A program made the position numbers and the translations under genes. DNA of 33,214 nt. Origin: an uncultured Clostridia bacterium. GTDB lineage: Bacteria > Bacillota > Clostridia > Christensenellales > UBA1242. The stretch covers positions 1 to 33,214 of the forward strand of contig CANPWT010000002.1 in the NCBI GenBank assembly GCA_947584775.1, written 5' to 3'. Under the pieces are notes generated by a model. It did not search any database, was not told the origin of the DNA, and worked only from the letters and a program-made list of their open reading frames with translations. Below are positions 9,364-17,531 of this stretch, piece by piece (position 1 is the stretch's first letter; every line of letters starts with the position of its first letter).

Positions 9364-9732
9364 ATGGGTAAATGCAAATGTTCGGCGTGCGATTGTAATG
9401 TTATTCATGCCGACAATGTAACGCAAGTTAAACAAAACATGCAAACTGAAGAAGTTTTGCTTGCCATGTCCGATTTTTACAAGGCGCTAAGCGATAGCAC
9501 GCGCATAAAAATTATAAACGCGCTAGATTGTAGCGAACTTTGTGTGTGTGATATTTCCGCGCTACTTAACATGACAAAATCCGCTGTTTCGCATCAATTG
9601 CAAAATTTAAAGGAAATGAATTTAATTAAAAGCAGAAAGCAGGGCAAAGAGGTGTTATATTCACTTGCCGACCAACACGTTTTACGCGTTTTTGAAATTT
9701 CATTAGAGCATGTTTTGGAGGATAAACAATGA
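9364..9732 (+). CDS. cadC: CadC/SmtB-type metal-sensing repressor (ArsR family)
   Basis: A 122-residue winged-helix repressor. The start at 9364 is chosen because AGGAGGAATT precedes it. An ATG 13 codons upstream lies inside the operator and has no ribosome site. Metal-site residues are clear: ELCVCD (the alpha3N Cys pair), a Cys-rich N-terminus (MGKCKCSACDC), and an alpha5 site of the DxH-x10-HxxE form near the C-terminus (DQH...EHVLE). The helix-turn-helix is around DISALLNMTKSAVSHQLQNL. In this family Cd, Pb or Zn binding releases the operator. Having both alpha3N and alpha5 ligands suggests Cd/Pb sensing with Zn responsiveness, which is inference. It overlaps cadA by ATGA. Confidence 0.92.
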   Translation: MGKCKCSACDCNVIHADNVTQVKQNMQTEEVLLAMSDFYKALSDSTRIKIINALDCSELCVCDISALLNMTKSAVSHQLQNLKEMNLIKSRKQGKEVLYSLADQHVLRVFEISLEHVLEDKQ

Positions 9733-11777
9733 AATATCAACTAAAAATATCTGGCCTAGATTGTCCAAACTGCGCACGCAAACTTGAAGAGGCTATCAAC
9801 AAATTAAAAGGTGTTAAAAATGCAAAAATAGAGTTTGTTAAAAACACCTTAACTTTTGAAAGCGAAAATTACACCCAGGCAAAGTTAGACATTATAAAAT
9901 TAGCAAAGGTTATGGAGCCGGATGCAAAAATAACCGAGCCAAACATAACAACAAAAACTAGCAACAAAAAACTAATTTTAAACATAGCGCTAATTGTTGT
10001 TGGCGTTGCAATTGGCGTGGTGCTGTATTTTGTTAAAATGCCTACTTGGTGCTATTGGACATTTTACATCATCAGCGCCTTACTACTCGGCTATAAAACA
10101 TATATTAAAGCAATAACTTTACTTTTTAAAGGCACAATTAACGAAAATATGCTTATAACACTATCGGTTATTGGCGCAACTTTTGTTAGCGAACACATGG
10201 AAGGCTTAATGGTAATTGCCCTTTATTCAATTGGTAAACTTTTTGAAGGCCTGGCAGTGGATAAATCGCGCAAAAGCATAGAAAAACTTGCCAAATTGCA
10301 GCCCGAATACGCATATGTTGTTTCGCCAGATGGCAGTGTAGTTCAAACCGAGCCCCAAAAAGTTAAAGTTGGCAACACAATTTTAGTAAAAGTTGGGGAT
10401 AAAGTTCCACTTGATGGCGAAATTCTATCGGGCGAAAGTTTTGTAGATATGCAAAGTTTAACGGGCGAAAGTGTGCCTGTAAAATTAAAAAAGGGCAATA
10501 AAATTTTATCGGGCTCGATTGTGCTAGATAGCGCGCTTACAATTAAAACCACAAAAGCGTACGAGAACAGCACAATTAGTAAAATTATGAACCTGGTGGA
10601 AAACGCCAGCCAAAACAAAAGCAAAACTGAAACATTTATTTCTAAAATTACAAAATGGTACACCCTGGGCGTGGTGTTGCTTGCCATATCTGTTTTTGGC
10701 ATTGTGTTTGCCGTAACAAAAGATTTTAACACGGCTTTTTACCGCGGACTTACATTTTTAGTTGTGTCCTGCCCATGTGCGTTTGCAATATCAGTGCCAT
10801 TGGCGTATTTTTCCGGATTGGGCAACGCTTCAAAACATGGTGTGTTAATTAAGGGCTCTAACTTTTTAGATGCCTGCGCAAAGTTAAATTTAATTGCCTT
10901 TGATAAAACCGGAACACTTACAACCGGCAAATTTAAAATTGAAAAGATTGATGTATTGGATAAAACTAAAACCAAACAAGACATTTTGTATTTAGCAAGT
11001 TTGGGCGAACAATATTCCATTCATCCGCTGGCAAAAGCAATAACGGCAGACTGCCATAAAAAATTAGAAAAAGTGGACGAGGTTAAGGAAATTGCTGGCT
11101 CGGGCGTGCAGTTTAAATATAATCAAAAAACATATTTTGTGGGCAGGCTAGATGATAGCCTCACCATAACTGCGGTTGAACTATATGAAAACAACACAAA
11201 AATTGGGCAAATAAATTTAACAGATTCAATAAAACACACCGCACCGCAAACCTGCCAAGAATTAAAAAATATGGGCATTAAAACGGTTATGCTTTCGGGC
11301 GATAACAATGAAATTGCCAAAACGGTGGGAGATAAGGTTGGCGTGGACGAGATTGTTGCAAAACTTCTTCCGCAAGATAAATATAATTACATCAAAACTT
11401 ATCAAAACAACAAATACCGCGTAGGCTATGTTGGGGACGGCATAAACGATGCACCATCGTTAACGCTTGCCGATGTTGGCATAAGTATGGGCATTAACGG
11501 CTCGGCTGTCAGCGTGGAAGCAAGCGATATTGTGCTGGTGGACGATAATCCAATAAAGATAATAGACGCAATTAAAATTTCAAAGTACACCAAAAAAATT
11601 GTAATAGAAAACATTGCCATTTCCGCCATTGTAAAAATAATATTTTTAACCCTAGGGGCGTTGGGCATAACCGGAATGTTGTTCTCGGTGTTTGCCGATG
11701 TTGGCGTAACTTTGCTTGCAATTTTTAACAGTATGCGCGCATTAAAATATAACCCTAAAAAAAACAAAAAAAATTAA
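9729..11777 (+). CDS. cadA: Heavy-metal (Cd/Zn/Pb) exporting P1B-type ATPase
   Basis: A 682-residue membrane pump translated from an ATG that overlaps the repressor stop. Domains in order: an N-terminal HMA metal-binding domain with GLDCPNCARK (Cys12, Cys15); membrane helices from about residue 85; the actuator TGES near 245; the intramembrane CPC site near 348-350; phosphorylation motif DKTGT near 392; HP (IHPLAKAI) near 437; GDGINDAP near 569; and a last membrane segment with FADVGVTLLAIFNSMRAL, whose Asp is typical of Zn/Cd/Pb rather than Cu pumps. Length and motif order are normal for CadA/ZntA, and nothing is missing. With the upstream CadC-type repressor it forms an inducible efflux operon. 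Confidence 0.95.
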   Translation: MKYQLKISGLDCPNCARKLEEAINKLKGVKNAKIEFVKNTLTFESENYTQAKLDIIKLAKVMEPDAKITEPNITTKTSNKKLILNIALIVVGVAIGVVLYFVKMPTWCYWTFYIISALLLGYKTYIKAITLLFKGTINENMLITLSVIGATFVSEHMEGLMVIALYSIGKLFEGLAVDKSRKSIEKLAKLQPEYAYVVSPDGSVVQTEPQKVKVGNTILVKVGDKVPLDGEILSGESFVDMQSLTGESVPVKLKKGNKILSGSIVLDSALTIKTTKAYENSTISKIMNLVENASQNKSKTETFISKITKWYTLGVVLLAISVFGIVFAVTKDFNTAFYRGLTFLVVSCPCAFAISVPLAYFSGLGNASKHGVLIKGSNFLDACAKLNLIAFDKTGTLTTGKFKIEKIDVLDKTKTKQDILYLASLGEQYSIHPLAKAITADCHKKLEKVDEVKEIAGSGVQFKYNQKTYFVGRLDDSLTITAVELYENNTKIGQINLTDSIKHTAPQTCQELKNMGIKTVMLSGDNNEIAKTVGDKVGVDEIVAKLLPQDKYNYIKTYQNNKYRVGYVGDGINDAPSLTLADVGISMGINGSAVSVEASDIVLVDDNPIKIIDAIKISKYTKKIVIENIAISAIVKIIFLTLGALGITGMLFSVFADVGVTLLAIFNSMRALKYNPKKNKKN

Positions 11778-11852
11778 AAAATAAATAAAATAGCAAAAAT
11801 TTAACAAAAAACAGCAAAAAATTAATAAATTTTTAAAAAATTTAATAAAAAA

Positions 11853-11880
11853 TTCCACTTTATTGTGGATTTTTTTATAG
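11853..11880. terminator. Bidirectional terminator between convergent genes
   Basis: TCCAC (11855-11859) and GTGGA around a short AT loop, with Ts after it on the plus strand and As before it (Ts on the minus strand). It serves cadA and, overlapping the stop codon, the convergent gene at 11875-12369. Confidence 0.65.
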
Positions 11881-12369
11881 GTTTTTAAGAATAGATAAAA
11901 TATATTTTTGGCCGTCTTTATTGTATGTAACCACTTCATAAATTTGGCCATAAAAGTTTGGCTTTTTTATGTTGTAGATGCCATATTGTTTTGCTTTTGG
12001 CGTGGCAATAGTTTTACGCTTGCCGCCCTCAATTTTTTCCTCCAACAGGCCGTGCGCTTTTAAAAAATCGGTAATGGCTTTGTGTTTTGGCTTTTTCATT
12101 TCCGGGTATAACTCGGCAATTTTGTTAATTATATTGGTTAGGTTTAATTCGTTTTCATAACTAAATTCATTTTCCAAATTTGTTGGGCAAATAAACACAT
12201 TTTTAGTTAATTTTTCAGGCTTAATATTTTTTAAGTCATCGCAAATATTGTATAGGCTGCGCACAATTTTAGGGTCGTTCAAAATGCAATTTTCATCACA
12301 TTTTTCACCCGTAAAATAATTAATGCCGTTTGCTAAGGCTTTTAAAATTTTAATTTGTTCTTCAAACAT
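11875..12369 (-). CDS. Conserved hypothetical protein, 164 aa
   Basis: I do not recognise the family by name. The start at 12369 (MFEEQIKILKALANGI) is preferred over the longer frame at 12396 because GGAGTG lies at the right distance upstream. Residues 1-45 contain ALANGINYFTGE and NDPKIVRSLYNIC, a pattern that looks like a small helical bundle with two Cys (EKCDENCIL). The middle is acidic (NLTNIINKIAELYPEMKKPKH), and the C-terminal part is basic (EGGKRKTIATPKAKQYG). No signal peptide or membrane segment is seen. A basic surface and helical pairs could mean nucleic-acid binding, but that is conjecture. It is transcribed alone, convergent with cadA and divergent from the ferritin-like gene. 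Confidence 0.8.
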   Translation of the reverse strand: MFEEQIKILKALANGINYFTGEKCDENCILNDPKIVRSLYNICDDLKNIKPEKLTKNVFICPTNLENEFSYENELNLTNIINKIAELYPEMKKPKHKAITDFLKAHGLLEEKIEGGKRKTIATPKAKQYGIYNIKKPNFYGQIYEVVTYNKDGQKYILSILKNL

Positions 12370-12384
12370 ATTCACTCCGCTATT

Positions 12385-12413
12385 ATTATAATTCAAAATT
12401 TTTGTGTTGTAAA
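12385..12413 (-). promoter_or_regulatory. Promoter for the 164-aa hypothetical gene
   Basis: On the minus strand, TTTACA (12413-12408), a 17-base spacer and TATAAT (12390-12385). The start codon is 15 bases past the -10 with GGAGTG between them, so this is a normal Shine-Dalgarno leader. Confidence 0.75.
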
Positions 12414-12477
12414 GGGGAAAATTTAAAATTTAGTTTAAAACACAATATTTTGTTAAACATTTAACCAAGGAGATATT

Positions 12478-13287
12478 ATGAACCCATTAGATGTACAAAC
12501 AAAAGAAGTTGATGAAAACAATATAAATTTTAACAAAATGTACCCAAAAGCGTACAACAAAAAAACCACTGGTCCGTACACTAAAACGCGCGTTATTCTT
12601 TTAAACGGCACGGAGTATGAAAGCGTGTGGTTTTTGCATCAATTTGCCCGCCACACAAATAATGACGAAATAAAAAACGCCATAGCGGTGGTGCGCAACC
12701 AAGAGCAACAGCAACAAAAGCGCATCGCCTGCCTAAAACCACTAAACGAAAGCATTTTAGAAACCACTATTGCCTACGAGCAGTTGGCAATAGATCTAAC
12801 TGCAACGCTTGCCCAAAACGATAGCGACAGCAACAACAAACAAGCCCTAAATTTTGCCTTGCTTGAAGATTTTGACCATCTTTATAGGTTTAGCAATTTA
12901 ATGATGTTAGATGTTAAAGGCGCTGACCCAAGTTTTTTGGTAGGGCAGTTTACCGAAATTACGCCAGGCAGGCCAACATTGGCGCATTATCGCTACCCAA
13001 TGGACAATGTTAAAAGAGCAATGAACGCAAAAAAGGCGGATTTATACACCAAACTTGTGGCAAACATAATCACCGCCGCCGAACAGCAAACGATGAATTA
13101 TTATATGAATATCAGCCAGTGGTATAAAAACGATTTAGGCCGAAAATTATACGCCGAAATTGGCATGGTGGAAGAAGAACACGTAACGCAGTACGAAAGT
13201 TTAAAAGACCCAAACCTAACCTGGCTTCAACTTTGGGTTTTGCACGAATACACCGAGGCGTATTTGTATTATAGCGCTTACTTGTAG
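12478..13287 (+). CDS. Ferritin-like protein, N-terminal part before an in-frame UAG
   Basis: 269 codons from an ATG preceded by AAGGAGATATT, ending in TAG at 13285-13287. The same frame stays open for another 144 codons, to 13722. The full product would be 414 residues. Helices carry the Glu/His spacing of ferritin-like di-iron bundles: ETTIAYEQL, LLEDFDHLYRF, ITAAEQQTMNYYM, MVEEEHVTQYESL and LHEYTEAYLYYSAYL. The stop falls after the penultimate ligand helix, so a 269-residue product would lack the last ligand helix. Either this is a recent nonsense mutation (CAG to TAG is one transition) or the UAG is read through. There is no signal peptide. It is followed by a spore-type collagen-like gene. 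Confidence 0.8.
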   Translation: MNPLDVQTKEVDENNINFNKMYPKAYNKKTTGPYTKTRVILLNGTEYESVWFLHQFARHTNNDEIKNAIAVVRNQEQQQQKRIACLKPLNESILETTIAYEQLAIDLTATLAQNDSDSNNKQALNFALLEDFDHLYRFSNLMMLDVKGADPSFLVGQFTEITPGRPTLAHYRYPMDNVKRAMNAKKADLYTKLVANIITAAEQQTMNYYMNISQWYKNDLGRKLYAEIGMVEEEHVTQYESLKDPNLTWLQLWVLHEYTEAYLYYSAYL

Positions 13288-13332
13288 GAAAAAGAAAAAA
13301 ATATTAAAGAAATTTGGCACGAGCATTTCCTT

Positions 13333-13722
13333 ATGGAGTGCGCTCACCTAAAATTGGCGTGCAAATTGCTAAAAAAGTTTGAAAAAACCAACCCAAGCGC
13401 TGTAATTGGCGATGGAGAATTCCCGCTTCTTTTAAAATTGGGCACAAATAAAGAGTATGTCCGCGATGTTTTAAATAGAACGGTGCTTTTAACGGGGGAT
13501 AGGCAAAGTTATATCGATGTTATGAAATTAAAACCAAACGCCGATTTCTTTTTGTATCAAAACGAAATGATACCAGACGAAAAGAATATCGCAAGCCATA
13601 AAGTTATTGAAGAAGTTATTAAAATTCATGGCAAAGATTATCGCTTTGAAGACAAATTAAACCCAATAAAAGCGCTTCAAAACCGCAAAAAGGATAATAT
13701 AAACCTCGCCCGCAAACAATAA
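13333..13722 (+). pseudogene. Ferritin-like protein, C-terminal part after the in-frame UAG
   Basis: In the same frame as 12478-13287. The coding sense resumes immediately after the UAG (EKEKNIKEIWHEHF from 13288), upstream of the first ATG at 13333. That ATG has no ribosome site, so independent translation is unlikely. WHEHFLMECAHLKLACKLL supplies the final E-x-x-H-like ligand helix of the ferritin-like fold. A further 100 residues follow (NPSAVIGDGEFPLLLKLGTNKEY and a basic tail). The frame is intact with ordinary codon use to the TAA, so the interruption is recent or the UAG is tolerated. Confidence 0.7.
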
Positions 13723-13776
13723 TGGCAAATATAGGCCTAATTTTTGCTTCATTTTAATATGCGCAAATAGACAAGT

Positions 13777-13805
13777 TTAACACTCTAGTTACATTTGCAT
13801 ATAAT
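13777..13805 (+). promoter_or_regulatory. Promoter of collagen-like gene
   Basis: TTAACA (13777-13782), a 17-base spacer and TATAAT (13800-13805). The -10 sits in GCATATAATG, which also resembles the CATA-type -10 of sporulation sigma factors. The housekeeping reading is the better fit. Confidence 0.6.
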
Positions 13806-13822
13806 GTGGTGAGGAGAAAAAG

Positions 13823-14356
13823 ATGAACTGTTTTAATTCTAACTATCCTTTAAAGGGATGTTGCAAAAATTTCCCACCTCAAAAACCAAATTCATATTCA
13901 CAAATCATTTTGCAGCCCGGTCAAATTGGCCCAACCGGCCCAACCGGTCCTACCGGCCCCGCGGGTGCAAGCGCAATTAATACAACCGCATTTTTCACCG
14001 CACCACGCGTGGTTAATGCCGAGCCAACTTTGTTGCTGGAAAATTCTTACCCAACCGAACAAACGGACATAACTTATGCAGGCGCAAACACAATAAACAT
14101 TGCACCAGGCACATATTTAATGCGTTTTGGCTCTACGGTTACAAGTTCCAACGGCACATTGCCAACAATTTCAATTTCGGTCAACAACCTGGTTGAAAAT
14201 GGCACAATAAGAACAGGTGTTGCGTTTGGCTCGTCCAATTTAACAGGGGACGCATTAATTACAATCCCAACAGAGTCAGTGTTGTCGTTTAATGTTACGC
14301 CGGCGGCAGAATTAACTTATGATGAAAACTTTTTAATCATAACCAGGCTTGGCTAA
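13823..14356 (+). CDS. Short collagen-like surface protein (BclA/exosporium type)
   Basis: 177 residues with a GAGGAGAAAA ribosome site. Residues 1-30 are Cys/Pro/Asn-rich without a classical signal peptide. Next come about five Gly-X-Y triplets (GQIGPTGPTGPTGPAGA, residues about 33-50), then a beta-rich C-terminal domain of about 125 residues (NIAPGTYLMRFGS, ISISVNN, FLIITRLG). That domain looks like the trimeric C1q/TNF-like jelly roll of BclA-family proteins. Such proteins form filaments on the exosporium of Bacillus and Clostridia. The collagen stretch here is unusually short, and GPT triplets are typical O-glycosylation sites in the family. It suggests the organism forms spores or descends from a spore former. 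It is monocistronic with its own terminator. Confidence 0.8.
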   Translation: MNCFNSNYPLKGCCKNFPPQKPNSYSQIILQPGQIGPTGPTGPTGPAGASAINTTAFFTAPRVVNAEPTLLLENSYPTEQTDITYAGANTINIAPGTYLMRFGSTVTSSNGTLPTISISVNNLVENGTIRTGVAFGSSNLTGDALITIPTESVLSFNVTPAAELTYDENFLIITRLG

Positions 14357-14363
14357 CAAAAAT

Positions 14364-14386
14364 CCACGGGCAATCCGTGGTTTTTT
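14364..14386 (+). terminator. Intrinsic terminator of collagen-like gene
   Basis: Stem CCACGG (14364-14369) with CCGTGG (14375-14380), loop GCAAT, then six Ts. It sits eight bases after the stop codon. The following 240 bases to 14627 hold no convincing gene. Confidence 0.92.
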
Positions 14387-14627
14387 ATTATGAAATCTTA
14401 ATTTAATTTGGTATTTATGCCTATTTATCACCGAACGATTTTCAGCCTTTCTAAAACGCAAATTTGCTGGCAAAATTTGAACCGCTTTACACAAACATCA
14501 TCGTTTTATTTTCAAATGTGCTTAATCAATTTGAATTTTAAATTGCTAAATTTTAAAGTTTTCGAGGCAAATCAATTTAAAACTACGTCCTACTCATTTA
14601 TATAACAAAAGCACCCAAAAAATGTTT

Positions 14628-15698
14628 TTAATTTAATATTGGCTCGGTTATAGTTATTGTAAGTTTATCAAAATCCACTTTCGTTTTGGCGTCATATGGC
14701 ACAATGCATCTTGGCACGGCATGGCCAAAATTTACATTGTATAAAACCGGGGTAGACAAATCGGCAAAAACCTTTTTGTAAACAAGTTTGTATTCCTCGT
14801 AATATTTTTCATCCATTGGTTTGCCAACAATAACGCCTTGCACCAAACTTAAAATATTTTTTTCTTTTAGCAGTTGCAACATCTCTTCCAATTTTTTAGG
14901 CTCAGGGCAAGACTCACTTGTTTCAATGAATAAAATTTTTTGTTTCCACTCGCTTTCAGTTGGCATAATTTTATATTTTTTGTAAATTTCCGCCTCAACG
15001 CTACTCCTAATGCCGGACAGGGCATAATAAATAATATCCAAACATCCGCCATATAACTTGCCCGTAGCAACTCCGCCACCATTTAAGCATTCAAATCCGT
15101 GCTGCTCTTTGTGAGATAAGCGCGGCTTGTTTAGTTCACTTTCAGCATAACTTGCGCGGTCGCTATACCAAATTGGGCTGGATTGTATAATAAACTCCTT
15201 TTCACGACCAAAAAACTTCAAAAAATATTCCTTTGTGTAAGGCAACATTTCCTTATCTAGTTCGGCAATGTCCACCATAAAGCATGGGCCGTAAAAAGTG
15301 CTTAAACCTAATTTGTTTAACATCAAATGAGTGTTGGTTGTGTCGGAAAAACCGGTAAAAATTTTAGGGTGGGTTTTAACCGCCTTTTTAAATTCCGCAT
15401 CCTCCATAAGATATGGTATGGTTTTGTAACTATCATCACCACCTATTGCGGTTATAATTGCTTTTATGCTGTCGTCCATAAACGCTTGCTTTAAATCTTG
15501 CGCGCGCTTTTGCGGATTTTGGGAAATAAAATCAATCCCCTTTAAGGCGTTTGGCATAAAAACCGGCTCTAAGCCCATTTCCTTTAACCTTTTAATGCCT
15601 AAATCCAACTCATGCTTGCAAAATGGCATGCCCAACAATCCAGCGGACAGGCTAACAATTGCAATTTTATCTCCTTTTTTTAAGGCTTGCGCTTTCAT
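14628..15698 (-). CDS. LD-carboxypeptidase / MccF-like serine peptidase (family S66)
   Basis: 356 residues from the ATG at 15698, chosen because AGGGAG precedes it. A start 21 codons further upstream would lie across the promoter. Family landmarks: the N-terminal KKGDKIAIVSLSAG; a nucleophile region AIGGDDSYKTIPYL (Ser about residue 94, in GGxDS form as in MccF rather than GGYGS of LdcA); LYGGCLDIIYYALSG; the Glu-containing ILFIETSE; and NVNFGHAVPRCIVPYDA with the catalytic His. S66 enzymes cleave an LD-bond in muropeptides (LdcA) or detoxify microcin C and related acyl adenylates (MccF). The GGDDS motif and insertions favour the MccF side, so self-immunity or antibiotic detoxification is possible. 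It is cytoplasmic, with no signal peptide. Confidence 0.9.
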   Translation of the reverse strand: MKAQALKKGDKIAIVSLSAGLLGMPFCKHELDLGIKRLKEMGLEPVFMPNALKGIDFISQNPQKRAQDLKQAFMDDSIKAIITAIGGDDSYKTIPYLMEDAEFKKAVKTHPKIFTGFSDTTNTHLMLNKLGLSTFYGPCFMVDIAELDKEMLPYTKEYFLKFFGREKEFIIQSSPIWYSDRASYAESELNKPRLSHKEQHGFECLNGGGVATGKLYGGCLDIIYYALSGIRSSVEAEIYKKYKIMPTESEWKQKILFIETSESCPEPKKLEEMLQLLKEKNILSLVQGVIVGKPMDEKYYEEYKLVYKKVFADLSTPVLYNVNFGHAVPRCIVPYDAKTKVDFDKLTITITEPILN

Positions 15699-15713
15699 AC
15701 TCCCTCCACTTTC

Positions 15714-15742
15714 ATTATACCACACCCCGCCCCGCATTTCAA
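15714..15742 (-). promoter_or_regulatory. Promoter of S66 peptidase gene
   Basis: Minus strand TTGAAA (15742-15737), a 17-base spacer and TATAAT (15719-15714). A short leader with GGAGGGAG precedes the ATG at 15698. This supports the shorter start. Confidence 0.8.
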
Positions 15743-15806
15743 ACAAATTCTCCATCCCCATTAAAAAATTAATTTATATTTTCAACGAATAAAGGAATGT
15801 AATAGG

Positions 15807-15835
15807 TGGAATTTTATAAAGTTTTATGATATAAT
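15807..15835 (+). promoter_or_regulatory. Promoter giving a probably leaderless hydrolase mRNA
   Basis: TGGAAT (15807-15812), a 17-base spacer and TATAAT (15830-15835) with TGA before it as an extended -10. The ATG begins at 15842, six bases past the -10, where transcription itself should start. No Shine-Dalgarno site is present. Confidence 0.6.
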
Positions 15836-15841
15836 AAAATT

Positions 15842-16631
15842 ATGGAAAAGGTAATTTATATAAAAAATAGGCAAAATGTAAAAATGGCGGTCAAACTTAA
15901 TGTTTCGCCAGAACGCAAAAAATGTGCTTTTTTAGAGCATGGGCTTAGTGCAAGAAAAGAATATCCACACATGAAAGTGTTGGAAGAATATTTCGCGAAG
16001 AACGGATATAACGTGGTGAATATTGACGCTACAAATTCTTTGAATGAAAGTGGTAAAACAAAGGACGGAATAACATTTACGGGTCATTATCAAGATTTGG
16101 AAGATGTAATCGAATGGGCTAAAACGCAAGATTTTTATAAAGAGCCTTTTGCTTTGGCAGGTCAATCTCTTGGCGCGTCTGCAAGTCTTTTATTTGCAGG
16201 AACATATCCACAAAAAGTCAATTTGCTAATCTTGGCGGCTTTTCCTTGGCTTGATGGCGAAAAGGACGCCCTTCAAAATAAGCGAAGGAAAGATATTCTT
16301 GAAAAGGGCTACTATGACCAACTTTCAAAAAGCACAGGTAAAGTTTTAAGAATATATAAAAATTATTTAGATGATTTAGCAAAATGGAATTTGGCTCCTT
16401 ATGCCGAAAACATTGTTGCAAACACGTTCATTGTAACAGGAACAGAAGATAGCGAGTGGCACAAAGACAACGCACAACAGCTTTTCAATATTCTAAATTG
16501 TAAAAAAGAATTAACTTTCTTGCCAGGTGTTTCCTCATGATTTGGCAAATACGCCAGAAACAGAAAAAGAATTTAGAAAATGCTTGGATAATATTTTTGC
16601 AAATATCGATAAAATCCAAAAGGAGTTTTAA
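15842..16631 (+). pseudogene. Alpha/beta hydrolase 1, frameshifted near its 3' end
   Basis: Residues 1-230 read as an alpha/beta hydrolase: EHGLSARKEYPHMK oxyanion region, nucleophile motif GQSLG (Ser about residue 108), and a putative acid in VTGTEDSEWH. The frame ends at a TGA (16538-16540) just after LPGVSS. If one T is removed from the GTTTCC at 16529-16534, the frame continues as LPGVPHDLANTPETEKEF and on to QKEF, with TAA at 16629-16631. The PHDL that this restores supplies the expected catalytic His. The restored stop also overlaps the next gene's ATG as TAATG, a normal coupled junction. This is therefore a one-base insertion: a sequencing error, a recent mutation, or less likely slippage. 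The real substrate is unknown. Confidence 0.8.
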
Positions 16632-17485
16632 TGAAAATTATTGATGTTGTAACCAAAAGGGGAGATACTCTTTGTGGCTGTTGGTATGGCGAAAATTTTA
16701 GAAATACAATTGTTATAATTACAAATGGCACAGGCGGAAACATTTTTGAAAACAAATTTTTGCAAGTCGTTGGTGAGCAGTTAGAACTAAATGGCATTTC
16801 GTTTGTTTACGCACATAATTCTGGTGCTTTTCAAATAATAGACCTTCCGTCAAAAAGCAAAAATTTCAGTGGGTTGACTTTTGAAATGTTTGATAATTGC
16901 GTTGAAGATTTGCAGGCCTATGTTGATTTTGCAAAAGAACAAGGCTACAAGAAGATTATTCTTGGCGGACATAGTTATGGCTGCAACAAAGTTGTTTATT
17001 ATCTTTATAAAACAAAGTGCAAAGACGTTGACAAGTATATTTTACTCTCTCCAACGGACACTGAATATCATATTGAAGGCGAGGAAAAGTCTATTGCACA
17101 GTTTAATGATTACATTGCACAAAACAATCCAAAACAAGACGATATAATCCCTTTTTTGTTTGATAAATATAATTTTTTCACAACACGAACCTATTTAGAT
17201 TTTTTAAACAACTCTCATCACAAAAATCTGCCTGTTTATAGCAACAAAAAGCATTTCAATCAATTAAAGAGTATAAACATTGACGGTTTGTTTGTCATGG
17301 GGCAAAATGATGTTTTTGCTAAAAGAAATGGCAGAAATCACTTGCAAATAATTTTAGAAAATAGCAACAAAGAAGCAAACAACGAAGTGGAAGTTATTGA
17401 AAACGCGGGGCACGTTTATCGCCAGCACGAGCAAGATCTTGCCAAGGCTATAATAGATTTTGATAAAAACACAAATTGTAACTAA
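16631..17485 (+). CDS. Alpha/beta hydrolase 2
   Basis: 284 residues. The ATG overlaps the restored stop of the previous gene by one base, with AAGGAG upstream, so the two are translationally coupled. Fold markers: strand IVIITNGTGGN with oxyanion glycines, nucleophile elbow GGHSYGCNK (Ser about residue 117), acid FVMGQNDVFA, and catalytic His in ENAGHVYRQHE. It has no signal peptide or membrane helix. It resembles DUF1749/siderophore-esterase-like hydrolases only in general shape, so the substrate cannot be named. The hydrolase pair has similar size and fold but diverged sequence. Codon choice (AGA, CTT) differs from the CGC-rich metal operon, a weak hint of acquisition. Confidence 0.88.
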   Translation: MKIIDVVTKRGDTLCGCWYGENFRNTIVIITNGTGGNIFENKFLQVVGEQLELNGISFVYAHNSGAFQIIDLPSKSKNFSGLTFEMFDNCVEDLQAYVDFAKEQGYKKIILGGHSYGCNKVVYYLYKTKCKDVDKYILLSPTDTEYHIEGEEKSIAQFNDYIAQNNPKQDDIIPFLFDKYNFFTTRTYLDFLNNSHHKNLPVYSNKKHFNQLKSINIDGLFVMGQNDVFAKRNGRNHLQIILENSNKEANNEVEVIENAGHVYRQHEQDLAKAIIDFDKNTNCN

Positions 17486-17531
17486 TTTAATGCTGAAAAA
17501 AATTTAAAAACTGCATGGCAAAAACTAGCGT

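Noticed and set aside
10343..10732. Long antisense open frames inside cadA, tyrS, addA and the giant gene
   Set aside because: They are shadows of codon bias in the real genes, with no ribosome sites, promoters or recognisable products.
12478..13722. UAG reassigned to an amino acid throughout the genome, or pyrrolysine
   Set aside because: UAG ends the Tyr leader peptide and the yjzC-like gene just ahead of a terminator. No pyl gene or CUA tRNA is in the window, and the family is not a methylamine methyltransferase.
14408..14605. 65-residue open frame after the collagen-like gene
   Set aside because: It starts with a weak codon, lacks a ribosome site, and reads as random AT-rich translation.
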